A stretch of 64,000 nt of DNA from assembly GCA_020744425.1 (NCBI GenBank), contig JAGMUV010000010.1:806001-870000 (forward strand). The letters are read 5' to 3'. Below, in pieces: positions 11,104 to 20,663 of this stretch. Below the pieces are notes generated by a model that was not told the DNA's origin, did not search any database, and saw nothing but the letters and a program-made list of their open reading frames with translations. Made by a program: the position numbers and the translations under genes. The stretch is from Dactylonectria macrodidyma. Its lineage: Eukaryota > Ascomycota > Sordariomycetes > Hypocreales > Nectriaceae. Each line of letters opens with the position of its first letter. Within the stretch, counting starts at the first letter, position 1.

Positions 11104-13081
11104 ATGGCGTTCCCCCACGAGGATAATCTCCCTAAATCATCCTGCTCGGACCAGAATCGCGCCAAGACAGCTGCTCCTGAGGGCCCTGCCGTTGATGATG
11201 CCCGAAGTGCCCTCGACGTTGGAAAAGTTTTGACGCCTCAAGAAGTCGAAAATATCAATGACAAGTCTTTCCTCCAAGCCTTGAAGACGTGGCCCTTTGC
11301 TGCTCTATGGTCGATGGTTCTCTCCAGCACTATGATCATGTAAGATTTCCGCAACTTAGCCCCTACAATGGGGAACTTTCAATACCAAGAGGTGGCGAGG
11401 TCTGTGCTAAATAGTCTCTATGTGCAGGGTTGCTTACGGCCCTGCCTGGATCGCCCAACTATTTGCGTTGCCTGCTTTCACGATGCGGTTTGGTTTCGAA
11501 TATGACGGGGTATACACTATTTCCGCCGGATGGCAATCGACTCTCTCTGCCTGTTCTATGGTTGGCCAGATCATCGGAGCCACCTCCATTGCCATCCTGA
11601 TGGTAAGATGGACTCCTTCACGGATGAGGCGAGGATACTTAGTCTACAGACAGAGACTCGCTAATCTGGTCCCCTTCACAGGACAAGTATGGTCGTAAAC
11701 CGTCCTTCATATTCGCCCTCTTTCTCATTAGCGGATGCGAGTTTGTACAGTTTTTCAGCACCTCCCTAACAGTACTTCTCGTCGGTACTATACTCGTTGG
11801 CGTCAGTCTCGGCTGCTTCGGTGTGCTCTGCCTCACCTATGCCATGGAAGTTGTGCCGTTGCGGTTGCGCGGTGCCTTAGGTGGCCTGTACAGCCTCGGG
11901 ATTATAACTGGACCTCTATTGTCCGCGGCTGTCGCGCAAGCCGTCGTCAATATGACTAGCGTGTGGGCCTACAGGATCGGCTACGCCGTTCACTGGGTGT
12001 GGCCAGTCGTCTTGCTTCCTCTCTCCATTTTCCTGCCAGAGAGGTGAGTCAACGGTACAACGGCGTGGTACAAAACACATATGGCTGACCGGACATGGAC
12101 CTTGCAGCCCAGTATGGCTTACACGACGAGGTCGCCTTGCAGAGGCTGAGGCTGCTCTCGCTCGACTTGCCATCACCGGCTACGATGTTGGCCCCGATCT
12201 CGCCCGCATGGTTGCTGTTGACCAGCAGGAGCTGTTATACGCCCAGTCCACCTCATATATAGAAATTTTCAAAGGGGTCAACCGCCGACGCACAGTCATT
12301 GCCTGCGTTTGTTACGCAACCATTGCCCTCACGGGAAATACGCTCGTCAACAGCGGCGCCTACTTCTTGATCTGTAAGTTCCCAGAGCAAGTTGTACCGG
12401 TCTTGCATCGATGGTGAAGAGCCCGTGACTAACTCATAGGCTGTTGCAGTGGCTGGCATCGATGCCAACACCAGTTTTTATTGGGCCCTGGGCAGTGCTC
12501 TGTTAGCGCTCATTGGTGCTTTCTGCGGTCTATACATTCTTGCAGCATGGGACCGGCGACCCGTCTATATCTGGTCTCAGGCTATCGGCGGCCTGGTGCT
12601 CATCCTCGTGGGTTTCGTTCAGCTTGAGGCCAGCTACTGGGAAAGGGTCAACGGTCCCTTTGGCCAAGCTGCCCTCTTTGCCGCCTGGAACTTCGTATAC
12701 GGTGCTTTCATAGGGCCTATCTCCACGGTGATTATGGGCGAAGTACCGAACAACGCGCTCCGGCCCAAGACTGTCGCCTTCGCAACTATGGTCCAAGTGG
12801 TCTTAGTCGTCTTGACCCTAGTCATCAACCCGTACCTGATGAATCCTGGGTTTGCCTTCCTTCAAGGCTATATCGGGTTCATTGCCGGAGCCATCGGTAT
12901 GCTCTGTACCATTTGGATCTACTTCTATGTGCCAGAGACGGCTTTGACGATCGAGAGACTGGAGCTGCTCTTCGAGGCCGAGATCGATGCCCGTCACTTC
13001 AGATCGTACGATGTAGCGCAGCTTGATGGCCCTGACGCTGTACCCGCGGGCCATGAAGCTGACATGAAATGCAAGGCTTAG
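11104..13081 (+). CDS. MFS transporter, sugar porter family (maltose/alpha-glucoside permease-like)
   Basis: Plasma-membrane proton-sugar symporter-type protein, about 530 aa, twelve predicted membrane segments. Seen: a hydrophilic N-tail, PFAALWSMVLSSTMIM (TM1), the DKYGRKPSF loop after TM2 (family D-R-x-G-R-R), RLRGALGGLY, FLPERPVWL (usual PESPRWL), the second-half loop AWDRRPVYIW, PNNALRPKTVA and YVPETA where PETKG is usual. Introns near 11341-11427, 11602-11681, 12043-12107 and 12374-12449 restore one frame. The start at 11104 was preferred over an upstream Met at 11062 because the family N-tail begins MAFPHEDN. The substrate may be a sugar or another small molecule. Confidence 0.85.
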
Positions 13082-13643
13082 TTGGCGGTTGACGATTGAG
13101 CAATGTTCAGACACCACTGTTTGCTATTTAAGCTGGAAGTATGGTAACTGGGGGGCCATTTGCGGCAAATTTGACAGCTATAAAACCGACGAAATTTGTA
13201 CCCTGTCCTTTGCACTTCCTAGGATAGAAGAATGCAGCGTTATCGGCTTTTCATCTACCTGCGTTGAGAGACGTTGATTTCCAACCCCTATGTCCATTCA
13301 CCCCATCCGTCACCAGACACCACATGGCCTTGACACCACCTTGACGGAGATGCGTTGCTCTCTAGCTAGTAGCTTATGATGCAACCAGAATCGAAGACTT
13401 TGGATGGTCGGGTGGTCGTGCTCTTTGATATCATAACACCTTGGAGTCCATGGCTGGAAATCGACTCGGCTAATACACCAACTGCCCTTGCAGCAATGGC
13501 TCGGCTCTGAGCAAGTAAAAATTGAGATTCGGCGAGACATTAGAGAAGAATATTTAGAGAGCAACAGGCCGCCGACTCACTTTCACTGATAACCACATTG
13601 TTTGACGACATTTCTTGGCACATATCGTATACCTTACTACCAC
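13082..13643. other. Intergenic left flank of the retrotransposon
   Basis: About 560 bases. A minus-strand ATG at 13612 followed by a plausible intron (GTGAGT near 13580, CTCAG near 13512) could begin a small gene, but the product is not recognisable and the region is cut off by the retrotransposon at 13644. No function assigned. Confidence 0.4.
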
Positions 13644-13648
13644 TTCAG
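13644..13648. repeat. Target-site duplication, left copy
   Basis: TTCAG directly before the 5' LTR; the same five bases follow the 3' LTR at 20659-20663. Five bases is the normal staggered cut of Gypsy integrases. Confidence 0.93.
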
Positions 13649-14102
13649 TGTCACGACCCAAGCTAAGGCGTCCAAGGGACCAAGTGGCGAAGGGTGGCAA
13701 AACCCTTGGACCTTGAGAACCAAGCGGCGAGGCTGATGAGTCAGCCTCACGGGCGAATCAGGGAAGGAGCGATGGAGCGACAGGAGCGATGGGAACGAGG
13801 GAGCAACGCTCCTCGCGCTCCATCGCTCCCATTGAAACCTTAACCTTAAATGGTCGAACAAGAGCACGTTCGGCCACGATTGACCAAGCAGACCAGAATA
13901 GTATATATAGCTTCACTCATTCCCACTTCCCTATGTCCAGATAGCTCTCCAGCTTTCAATACAATTTGATTACTCAAGAATACTTCTTGACATTATCAGA
14001 CGTGATTCGCCACCCTACGCTCAGTACGTTACGCCCCGTTTCAGCTGCCAACATAAACCAGTCGGGTTACGGTTTACTACGTTGGGAACCTTGACCGTCA
14101 CA
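13649..14102 (+). repeat. 5' long terminal repeat
   Basis: 454 bp, TGTCACG at the start and CCGTCACA at the end. It carries a TATA box at 13902-13909 (TATATATA). The transcript probably starts some 40-50 bases later, near AGCTTTCAA at 13951. The copy at 20205-20658 looks identical over its whole length. Confidence 0.95.
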
Positions 14103-14104
14103 CG

Positions 14105-14113
14105 TTGAAAGCT
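14105..14113 (+). promoter_or_regulatory. Primer-binding site, self-priming type
   Basis: TTGAAAGCT lies two bases after the 5' LTR. It is exactly complementary to AGCTTTCAA at 13951-13959, about 42 bases after the LTR TATA box, where the R region and the RNA 5' end should begin. This is the arrangement described for Tf1/sushi elements, in which the folded 5' end of the RNA primes reverse transcription instead of a tRNA. The pairing is seen; the mechanism is inferred. Confidence 0.6.
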
Positions 14114-14165
14114 CTTGTTCAGTTGTACGCCGCGTCACGCTGAGCAATAACGAAGTCTCGACAAT

Positions 14166-15872
14166 ATGCCTGCCAAAGGTACTACTGGAGAATCCTCCAA
14201 GGGAATGCAGCCTCAGGACTCCCCACCGAAGGACCATGAAGAAGACATTGTCCGAATGTCTGATTCGGATGAAGACGATGACAAAAGAATCCGAGTCTTA
14301 CATGAACGTGTCAAGAGCCTCATGGCGGTGGTCGAAAGTCAGCACGGAGCCATTGAAAGAATGAAGCAGATCGAGGAAAGAAACCTCGCCCAATTCGAGC
14401 TTAGCAAGGCACAGCAGGCGGAAGAAACCGAGAGGCTCCGGAACAATAACAAGACCCTGCAGGAACAGGTCGACAAGCTCGTCGGAACCTATGAAGAACG
14501 GAACCGACACAGGAACGAACAAATCAACACCATCGAAAGTCTTGCCAACCAGGCCAATGGAGGGAAAGATCTCGGAGAAATCATCAAGCCTCACAAACCA
14601 ACCAAGTTTGACGGAGACCAGAAGAAGCTCAAAACATTCCTGACGGAGCTACGCACCTACTTTCACTACTACCCCACGCAATTCTTCAAGCACGAAAACC
14701 GTGTCAAGTTCGCAGGAAGCTGCCTCACCGGAAGCGCGCTAGGATGGTTCGAGCCATTCCTCAGCGATTACGTACGAGGAAGCCCGAGCGATGTGACCAT
14801 GACAATCTTTCGAGACTACGACACATTCGAAGATAGGATGAAAAAGGTCTTCGGGGAAGTAGATGAAGTACAGGCGGCCACTGATCGACTGATGAGACTG
14901 AAGCAAACAAAAGCTGCATCCGAATATGTCGCCAACTTCCTTCAGGTAGCCTCCAGAATACCTTGGGATGAGACATACTTCAAGGATAGGTTCTATCGAG
15001 GCCTCAAGGAAGATGTCAAGGACGAACTCTGCAAGATTGACAAGGCTATGATGACATTGGATAACTACATGGAAACGGCAGTCAAGATCGACAATCGAAA
15101 CTTCGCGAGACGCCAGGAAAAGAAGGGGAACTACAACTACCCTCAATACAAGGCTAAGAACCAGTCCAACCAGGGACAAAAGAGACAGCCTGACACCTCT
15201 CACGGCACTGAACCCGGACCCATGAATATGGGGAACGTTCAGAAAGGAAGAGAGAGGAGACCGAGAGACATCAGCAAGATCAAATGCTACAATTGCGGCG
15301 AGTATGGGCATTATTCGTCTAACTGCGAACAGGCGAAGAAGCCAAGGAGCCAAGGCAAGAAACAGGTTAACATAGTCCAAAACCAGGACGACGAAGAGGC
15401 AACTCGAGCAATTAGAACGACCAAGCCTGATCACAAGAATCTCGGATGGATACATTGCTATGACGACAAGTGCATCGACCACTTGGACGAAAAAGTAGTC
15501 AATGCTATCTTCCCGAAACCTACCAAGGAACTCGAGTCTTCACGAACACGTACGGTGGCCATGGTACGAAGGACTCCAGCGGAGGAATATCCTGAAACTA
15601 GTGACGAAGGAAACGACCCTGATCTCTACGAGCAACGACTGCCGTGGAGGAGCCAGGAGTGCGAACAAGAACACCCCGAAAACAACTCCAAGGGACAGTC
15701 CGAACAAGATTCAGAATATCTGTCGGACACGGAAGAAGTCACAAGCAAAGAATCTCGATTCCTCACGGAACGAACCCTGCGAGGGGAGAGCAGGAAGTCT
15801 CGACAAGAACGACGACGACTATCGAGAGACAATGCAACACTCGGGAACCCAAACGACGAACGCCACCTGTAG
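14166..15872 (+). CDS. gag: Retrotransposon Gag
   Basis: 568-aa structural protein that packages the element RNA. Seen: an acidic N-terminus and a Glu/Gln/Lys-rich probable coiled coil (about residues 40-130). The retrotransposon gag domain follows (about 150-310), with KFAGSCLTGSALGWFEPFL and SEYVANFLQVASRIPW. One CCHC zinc knuckle, CYNCGEYGHYSSNC, lies near residue 375, and the C-terminal tail is long and charged. The stop TAG is at 15870-15872, just downstream of the frameshift signal. Complete, no internal stop. Confidence 0.93.
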   Translation: MPAKGTTGESSKGMQPQDSPPKDHEEDIVRMSDSDEDDDKRIRVLHERVKSLMAVVESQHGAIERMKQIEERNLAQFELSKAQQAEETERLRNNNKTLQEQVDKLVGTYEERNRHRNEQINTIESLANQANGGKDLGEIIKPHKPTKFDGDQKKLKTFLTELRTYFHYYPTQFFKHENRVKFAGSCLTGSALGWFEPFLSDYVRGSPSDVTMTIFRDYDTFEDRMKKVFGEVDEVQAATDRLMRLKQTKAASEYVANFLQVASRIPWDETYFKDRFYRGLKEDVKDELCKIDKAMMTLDNYMETAVKIDNRNFARRQEKKGNYNYPQYKAKNQSNQGQKRQPDTSHGTEPGPMNMGNVQKGRERRPRDISKIKCYNCGEYGHYSSNCEQAKKPRSQGKKQVNIVQNQDDEEATRAIRTTKPDHKNLGWIHCYDDKCIDHLDEKVVNAIFPKPTKELESSRTRTVAMVRRTPAEEYPETSDEGNDPDLYEQRLPWRSQECEQEHPENNSKGQSEQDSEYLSDTEEVTSKESRFLTERTLRGESRKSRQERRRLSRDNATLGNPNDERHL

Positions 15873-15890
15873 GAGGGCCGCAGGCGGGCG
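15848..15890 (+). promoter_or_regulatory. Programmed -1 ribosomal frameshift signal
   Basis: The heptamer CCCAAAC at 15848-15854 fits X XXY YYZ in the gag frame (C CCA AAC). It is followed by a 6-base spacer and a stem: CGCC (15861-15864) with GGCG (15887-15890), and CCTG (15866-15869) with CAGG (15881-15884). The loop is 11 bases and contains the gag stop codon. After the slip the pol frame reads PKRRTPPVGGPQ and continues open to 19504. Heptamer, spacer and stem are seen; activity is inferred. Confidence 0.82.
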
Positions 15891-18800
15891 AAATTAGGGA
15901 AGAACTCCCTACAAGGGCACTCAGAAGTGCAGGAAAACCCGGACAGCGACAGAAGTCGTTCAACCTCTCAGTACGAATACGCGGAAAGGAGTATAACGCT
16001 TTGGTAGACAGCGGTGCAGAAGAGAACTACATGGACCCCGAAGTGGTCAACGAACTTGGACTCAGATGGAAGTACAAGAAGAGACCGTACAGAGCCGAGA
16101 ACCTGGAGGGACAACCGTTCACCTCGAATGGAGGACGAGTAGACCGAGAGATTGATCACCTCAAAGTCCAAATCGACGAAAGAAATCAAGGAATCACGTT
16201 CGATGTGATTGCCATGAGCCACGATTTGGTCCTAGGTTACAAATGGCTGTACAAGTACAACCCATGGATTGATTGGAGAACTGGCCAGGTGCGGCAATGG
16301 AACGACGCACTCTCCAACGATGACGACGAGTCAGACGATGAATTGAGATCTCAACCTTCTACCGATGACGACGGAGAAGGATGGCATGAGGAAGGAACCC
16401 CCTCACCACCCAAAGGGACACGACATATCAGTGCGAGAAAAGAAGCAAACCGCACTAGAAGAACCATTGCTTTCGTCAAACGCAAACTCAAGCAAATGGA
16501 TGAAGTCCTCGAGCTTCAGAAGAAAGCTTTCGAAGGAGGACATACACCAACCAACAAACAAGAAAGGCTCAAGAACGTACCCTTGCAGTACCGCATCTAT
16601 CAGAAGCTGTTTGAAGAAGAACTGGAAACCGGACTACCAGAACACAGCGAATGGGACCTCGAAATAGAACTAAAAGTTGGAACAAAACCAAAGTTCTATC
16701 CCATCTACAACCTCAACGAAGTGGAGCTACGAACGCTGAAGGAATACCTCCAAGACATGCTGAGGAAAGGATACATCCGAATCTCCAAGTCCTCGGCAGG
16801 ATACCCAGTCATGTTTGTGCCCAAGAAGAATGGAAAACTCAGACTCGTTATCGACTATCGGCAACTCAACGACATTACCCTCAAGGATCGAACGCCGTTG
16901 CCCCTAGTCACAGAGCTACGAGACAGACTGCACAACAAGAAATGGTTTACAGCTCTAGATCTCAAGGGAGCTTACAACCTTATCCGTATCAAGGAAGGAG
17001 ATGAATGGAAAACAGCATTTCGAACGAAATTCGGACTGTTTGAATACGCAGTCATGCCGTTTGGCTTGACAAACGCACCAGCGGCATTTCAGCGAATGAT
17101 CAACCACGTGCTGAGAGAACATCTCGACGACTTTGTGGTATGCTATCTGGACGACATCCTAATCTTTTCAGAAACGGAAGAAGAACACACGGAACACGTC
17201 CATAAAGTTCTCAAGGCACTCCAAGATGCAAACCTACTCGTCGAACCCGAGAAAAGCATATTCCACACACACGAAGTAGAATTCTTGGGACACATCATCA
17301 GCCCGAACGAAATTCGGATGGACCCCAAGAAGATAGCGGCCGTCAGAGATTGGCCACGACCGAAGAACCTTAAGGAAGTACAATCCTTCATAGGATTCGC
17401 AAACTACTACCGAAGGTTTATACGCAATTTTGGGAAAATCGCAATACCGTTGACTGAACTTACAAAGAAGGAGACAAGATTCATCTGGACCCAAAAGGCA
17501 GAAGAAGCGTTCCAAGCACTCAAGGAGGCAATCCTGAAAGAACCCGTTCTAGCCACATTCGACCCCGCCAAAGAAGTCGAATTAGAGACTGATGCGTCAG
17601 ACTACGCATTAGGGGCCCAAGTTGGACAACGAGATGGAAATGGCAAGCTACATCCAATAGCCTTCTATTCACGAAAACTACACGGAGCCGAGCTCAACTA
17701 TCCTATCTACGACAAAGAATTTCTTGCAATTGTCAATGCTTTTAAGGAATTTCGACACTATCTCCTAGGAAGTCAGCACAAGGTCAAGGTCTACACAGAC
17801 CACAAGAACATATCCCATTTTGCAACGACACAAAAACTCAGCGGAAGGCAACTCAGATACGCTGAATACCTCTCTGAATTCGACTATGCCATCATCCACA
17901 GGAAAGGATCAGAGAACGGACGAGCTGACGCTATCAGCCGACGAAGTGACTTCAAGACAGAACAAACCATTGTGCAAGATCAAATCCTGCACCAGACGCC
18001 AGAAGGTCACTATGAACAACGACAAGTAGCCTACATCCAGCAGGCAAAACTCATGGAAACTCGAAGAATCGCTTTTATCGACAAAATCACGGAAGAACAA
18101 CTGTTCCATGGGATTTACGAACACAACCAGGACATTGCAGAAGAAGAAAAAACGGGGAAAATGCAAGTACCAACACACCTTCAAGAAGCTCTGGTCAAAC
18201 ACATCCATGAACACAGACTGCACGGACATCCCAGAATAGCCAAGATGATGGAACGACTCAAACGAACCTATGAATTCCCGAAAATGAAAAACGTGGTGCA
18301 GACGGTACTACAACGATGTGACTTGTGTGCACGCACCAAAGCACGACGGCATAAGCCCTACGGCAAGCTCAAGCCATTGGAAGTCGCAGAGCGACCTTGG
18401 CAATCGATCACTATGGATTTTATTACCAAACTACCGATTTCAGAAGACCCCGCTACAGGAGTACACTACGACAGCATACTCGTAATCGTTGACCGATTAA
18501 CGAAGTTTTCCTATTTTCTACCATTCAACGAACAGACGGATTCCGAACAGCTTGCCTACATATTCATGCGAAATATTGTTAGCGTACACGGAATGCCTGA
18601 CGAGATCATCTCTGACAGAGGATCAACATTGGATTCTAAGTTCTGGAAAGGCCTCATGGCTCAACTAGGACTGCACCCACGAATGTCAACGGCCTACCGA
18701 CCCCAGGTAGATGGACAGACGGAACGAGTCAACCAGATTGTGGAAACATACCTACGATGTTACATCAACTACGAGCAGAACAATTGGGCAAAACTGCTGC

Positions 18801-19504
18801 CTATGGCTCAGTTCGCTTACAACACCTCACTCCAAGAAAGCATCAAGACCACACCAGCTTACGCGTTATTTGGTTACACACCAGACCCGTATAGAGACTC
18901 ATACGATGGAATCCAAAACGTCAAAGCAATCCTCGAAGCGGACAAGTTGAGAGAACTACACACGGAACTGAGGACGGAACTCGAGTTCGTACGAGAACGA
19001 ATGAAGCGCTACTACGACCAGAAAAGATCGGAAGGACCGACTTTTTCGGAGGGAGACATGGTCTACCTATCCACAAAAAACATCGAGACAAAGCGCCCAA
19101 GTAAAAAACTCGACTTCAAATACCTCGGACCATTCAAAATTCTCAAGAAGCTCTCAGACAGCACCTACAAATTGGACTTACCACCGAAGGTCAAGCTCCA
19201 TCCAGTCTTTAACATTTCATTACTCGAATCAGCGGAAGGAACAATCAAAGTCGACACAGGCTACGACGACGATATGGAAGTTGAAGACGAACGAGAATAC
19301 GAGCCAGAGAAAATCCTCAAAGCAAGAAGAAACGAGGAAAAGGGAAATCGATTGGAATACCTGGTCAAGTGGAAAGGGTACACCGACGCCGAAAATACCT
19401 GGGAACCAGCCAAACACCTCATCAATGCCCAACGTTTGCTGAAGAACTTTCACCAACCACCGCGTCGAAACCAGCGGAAAAGCTCAAAGAATTCCAATCG
19501 ATAG
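15848..19504 (+). CDS. pol: Retrotransposon Pol: protease, RT, RNase H, integrase, chromodomain
   Basis: About 1,215 residues after the shift site, made as Gag-Pol in the -1 frame; the open frame extends upstream to 15644 inside gag. Seen in order: aspartic protease ALVDSGAEENYMD; reverse transcriptase with LRLVIDYRQLN, LDLKGAYNLI, MPFGLTNAPAAFQ and the catalytic CYLDDILIFS; RNase H with LETDASDYALGAQ and VYTDHKNI. The integrase follows with an HHCC finger (HEHRLHGHP ... CDLC) and D,D-35-E core (TMDF, SDRG, TERVNQ). The C-terminal chromodomain contains YLVKWKGYTDAENTWEP. All catalytic motifs are present and there is no internal stop. A 700-base non-pol region follows before the 3' LTR. Confidence 0.95.
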   Translation, partial: PKRRTPPVGGPQAGEIREELPTRALRSAGKPGQRQKSFNLSVRIRGKEYNALVDSGAEENYMDPEVVNELGLRWKYKKRPYRAENLEGQPFTSNGGRVDREIDHLKVQIDERNQGITFDVIAMSHDLVLGYKWLYKYNPWIDWRTGQVRQWNDALSNDDDESDDELRSQPSTDDDGEGWHEEGTPSPPKGTRHISARKEANRTRRTIAFVKRKLKQMDEVLELQKKAFEGGHTPTNKQERLKNVPLQYRIYQKLFEEELETGLPEHSEWDLEIELKVGTKPKFYPIYNLNEVELRTLKEYLQDMLRKGYIRISKSSAGYPVMFVPKKNGKLRLVIDYRQLNDITLKDRTPLPLVTELRDRLHNKKWFTALDLKGAYNLIRIKEGDEWKTAFRTKFGLFEYAVMPFGLTNAPAAFQRMINHVLREHLDDFVVCYLDDILIFSETEEEHTEHVHKVLKALQDANLLVEPEKSIFHTHEVEFLGHIISPNEIRMDPKKIAAVRDWPRPKNLKEVQSFIGFANYYRRFIRNFGKIAIPLTELTKKETRFIWTQKAEEAFQALKEAILKEPVLATFDPAKEVELETDASDYALGAQVGQRDGNGKLHPIAFYSRKLHGAELNYPIYDKEFLAIVNAFKEFRHYLLGSQHKVKVYTDHKNISHFATTQKLSGRQLRYAEYLSEFDYAIIHRKGSENGRADAISRRSDFKTEQTIVQDQILHQTPEGHYEQRQVAYIQQAKLMETRRIAFIDKITEEQLFHGIYEHNQDIAEEEKTGKMQVPTHLQEALVKHIHEHRLHGHPRIAKMMERLKRTYEFPKMKNVVQTVLQRCDLCARTKARRHKPYGKLKPLEVAERPWQSITMDFITKLPISEDPATGVHYDSILVIVDRLTKFSYFLPFNEQTDSEQLAYIFMRNIVSVHGMPDEIISDRGSTLDSKFWKGLMAQLGLHPRMSTAYRPQVDGQTERVNQIVETYLRCYINYEQNNWAKLLPMAQFAYNTSLQESIKTTPAYALFGYTPDPYRDSYDGIQNVKAILEADKLRELHTELRTELEFVRERMKRYYDQKRSEGPTFSEGDMVYLSTKNIETKRPSKKLDFKYLGPFKILKKLSDSTYKLDLPPKVKLHPVFNISLLESAEGTIKVDTGYDDDMEVEDEREYEPEKILKARRNEEKGNRLEYLVKWKGYTDAENTWEPAKHLINAQRLLKNFHQPPRRNQRKSSKNSNR

Positions 19505-20103
19505 TATCCAACACATCCGGTGGAAGCTGAGCAGCATCCAGGAAACCCGCCTCAGCACCTTGACGCTCCTCCGTTTCAAGACGATCCAATTCATCTAAAT
19601 CTTCCACCTCTCTCGCATCCATGGCCTCCGCCGCAGGAATACCTTTCTCCTCCAAATGATCCTCCATTTTTTCAATCCGCTCCAGCTTCGCAAAAGCCGC
19701 CATAATTTGAGCCTGGGTGTCCTGGACCATCTTTTGTGACAACTCCAGGGAGCTACGGAGGGCGGCCAACTCGTTTCGAGTGTCCAAACGCTGTTGACGC
19801 AACTTTTTCTTCTCACGAACGATTCTAAGGACTAGGAGGGTGAGTCAGCACAAACACCAGAAAAGCAACCAAGGAAGGACACCCATGAGTCGCGGCCTCG
19901 GAACCTGAGCGCTCACACGATTGATGAGCCTTCACGCATTCAGAACAACGAGAGGAACCCGGCCCAACAATGCAGGGACGCCCGGTGCGGGCGCAAAAAG
20001 CACACGGCGTCATTTCGACACCGAAAATTTCAACGAACTCTGCGAGAGTTTCGACTTCTCGATTTTTTCGCGCTGTCGAACGTTTCACGACTCTGCCCGA
20101 CAT
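19422..20103 (-). CDS. Antisense ORF in the retrotransposon: Cys-cluster plus coiled-coil protein
   Basis: A minus-strand gene lies inside the plus-strand element, between pol and the 3' LTR. Reading from ATG 20103, exon 1 (to 19883) encodes a basic start (MSGRVVKRSTARKNRE) and a Cys cluster CAFCARTGRPC then CSECVKAHQSC. A 58-base intron fits exactly (donor at 19882, acceptor at 19825). Exon 2 encodes a coiled coil beginning REKKKLRQQRLDTRNELAALR and an acidic tail, stop at 19422. Total 207 aa. Its last 83 bases overlap the end of pol in antisense. The Cys spacing (CX2CX6C...CX2CX6C) recalls DNA-binding zinc clusters but is not a standard Zn2Cys6. Function unknown. Confidence 0.65.
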
Positions 20104-20204
20104 ACTGTCAGCATGATGACAGGACGAAGGAAAGGAAATTTGACGAACCAACACAAGTGGGGAGCTACGGCCTTGAGGACAAGACCATTGGGAGGGAGAC
20201 ATCG

Positions 20205-20658
20205 TGTCACGACCCAAGCTAAGGCGTCCAAGGGACCAAGTGGCGAAGGGTGGCAAAACCCTTGGACCTTGAGAACCAAGCGGCGAGGCTGATGAGTCAG
20301 CCTCACGGGCGAATCAGGGAAGGAGCGATGGAGCGACAGGAGCGATGGGAACGAGGGAGCAACGCTCCTCGCGCTCCATCGCTCCCATTGAAACCTTAAC
20401 CTTAAATGGTCGAACAAGAGCACGTTCGGCCACGATTGACCAAGCAGACCAGAATAGTATATATAGCTTCACTCATTCCCACTTCCCTATGTCCAGATAG
20501 CTCTCCAGCTTTCAATACAATTTGATTACTCAAGAATACTTCTTGACATTATCAGACGTGATTCGCCACCCTACGCTCAGTACGTTACGCCCCGTTTCAG
20601 CTGCCAACATAAACCAGTCGGGTTACGGTTTACTACGTTGGGAACCTTGACCGTCACA
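20205..20658 (+). repeat. 3' long terminal repeat
   Basis: Same 454 bp as the 5' LTR with no difference found by eye, preceded by the purine tract GGGAGGGAGA at 20190-20199, the likely plus-strand primer. Followed by TTCAG, the second copy of the target duplication. Confidence 0.95.
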
Positions 20659-20663
20659 TTCAG
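20659..20663. repeat. Target-site duplication, right copy
   Basis: TTCAG directly after the 3' LTR, matching 13644-13648. Confidence 0.93.

Larger units (their letters stand above)
13649..20658 (+). mobile_element. Complete chromodomain Ty3/Gypsy LTR retrotransposon (chromovirus)
   Basis: A 7,010-bp element bounded by two 454-bp LTRs that start TG and end CA, flanked by the direct 5-bp duplication TTCAG (13644-13648 and 20659-20663). Inside are a primer-binding site, gag with one zinc knuckle, pol in order protease, reverse transcriptase, RNase H, integrase and chromodomain, and a purine-rich tract just before the 3' LTR. The order of RT before integrase defines Gypsy; the C-terminal chromodomain defines the chromovirus branch, which targets heterochromatin. 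By eye the two LTRs show no difference and no frame is broken outside the programmed shift, so the insertion is recent and the copy may be active. Confidence 0.95.

Noticed and set aside
14739..15482. A 247-aa antisense ORF across gag
   Set aside because: It has no introns, domain features or start context, is Leu/Val/Ser-rich as expected for the reverse of a Lys/Glu-rich gene, and lies wholly within the gag coding frame. Contrast with the spliced antisense ORF at 19422-20103, most of which lies outside pol.
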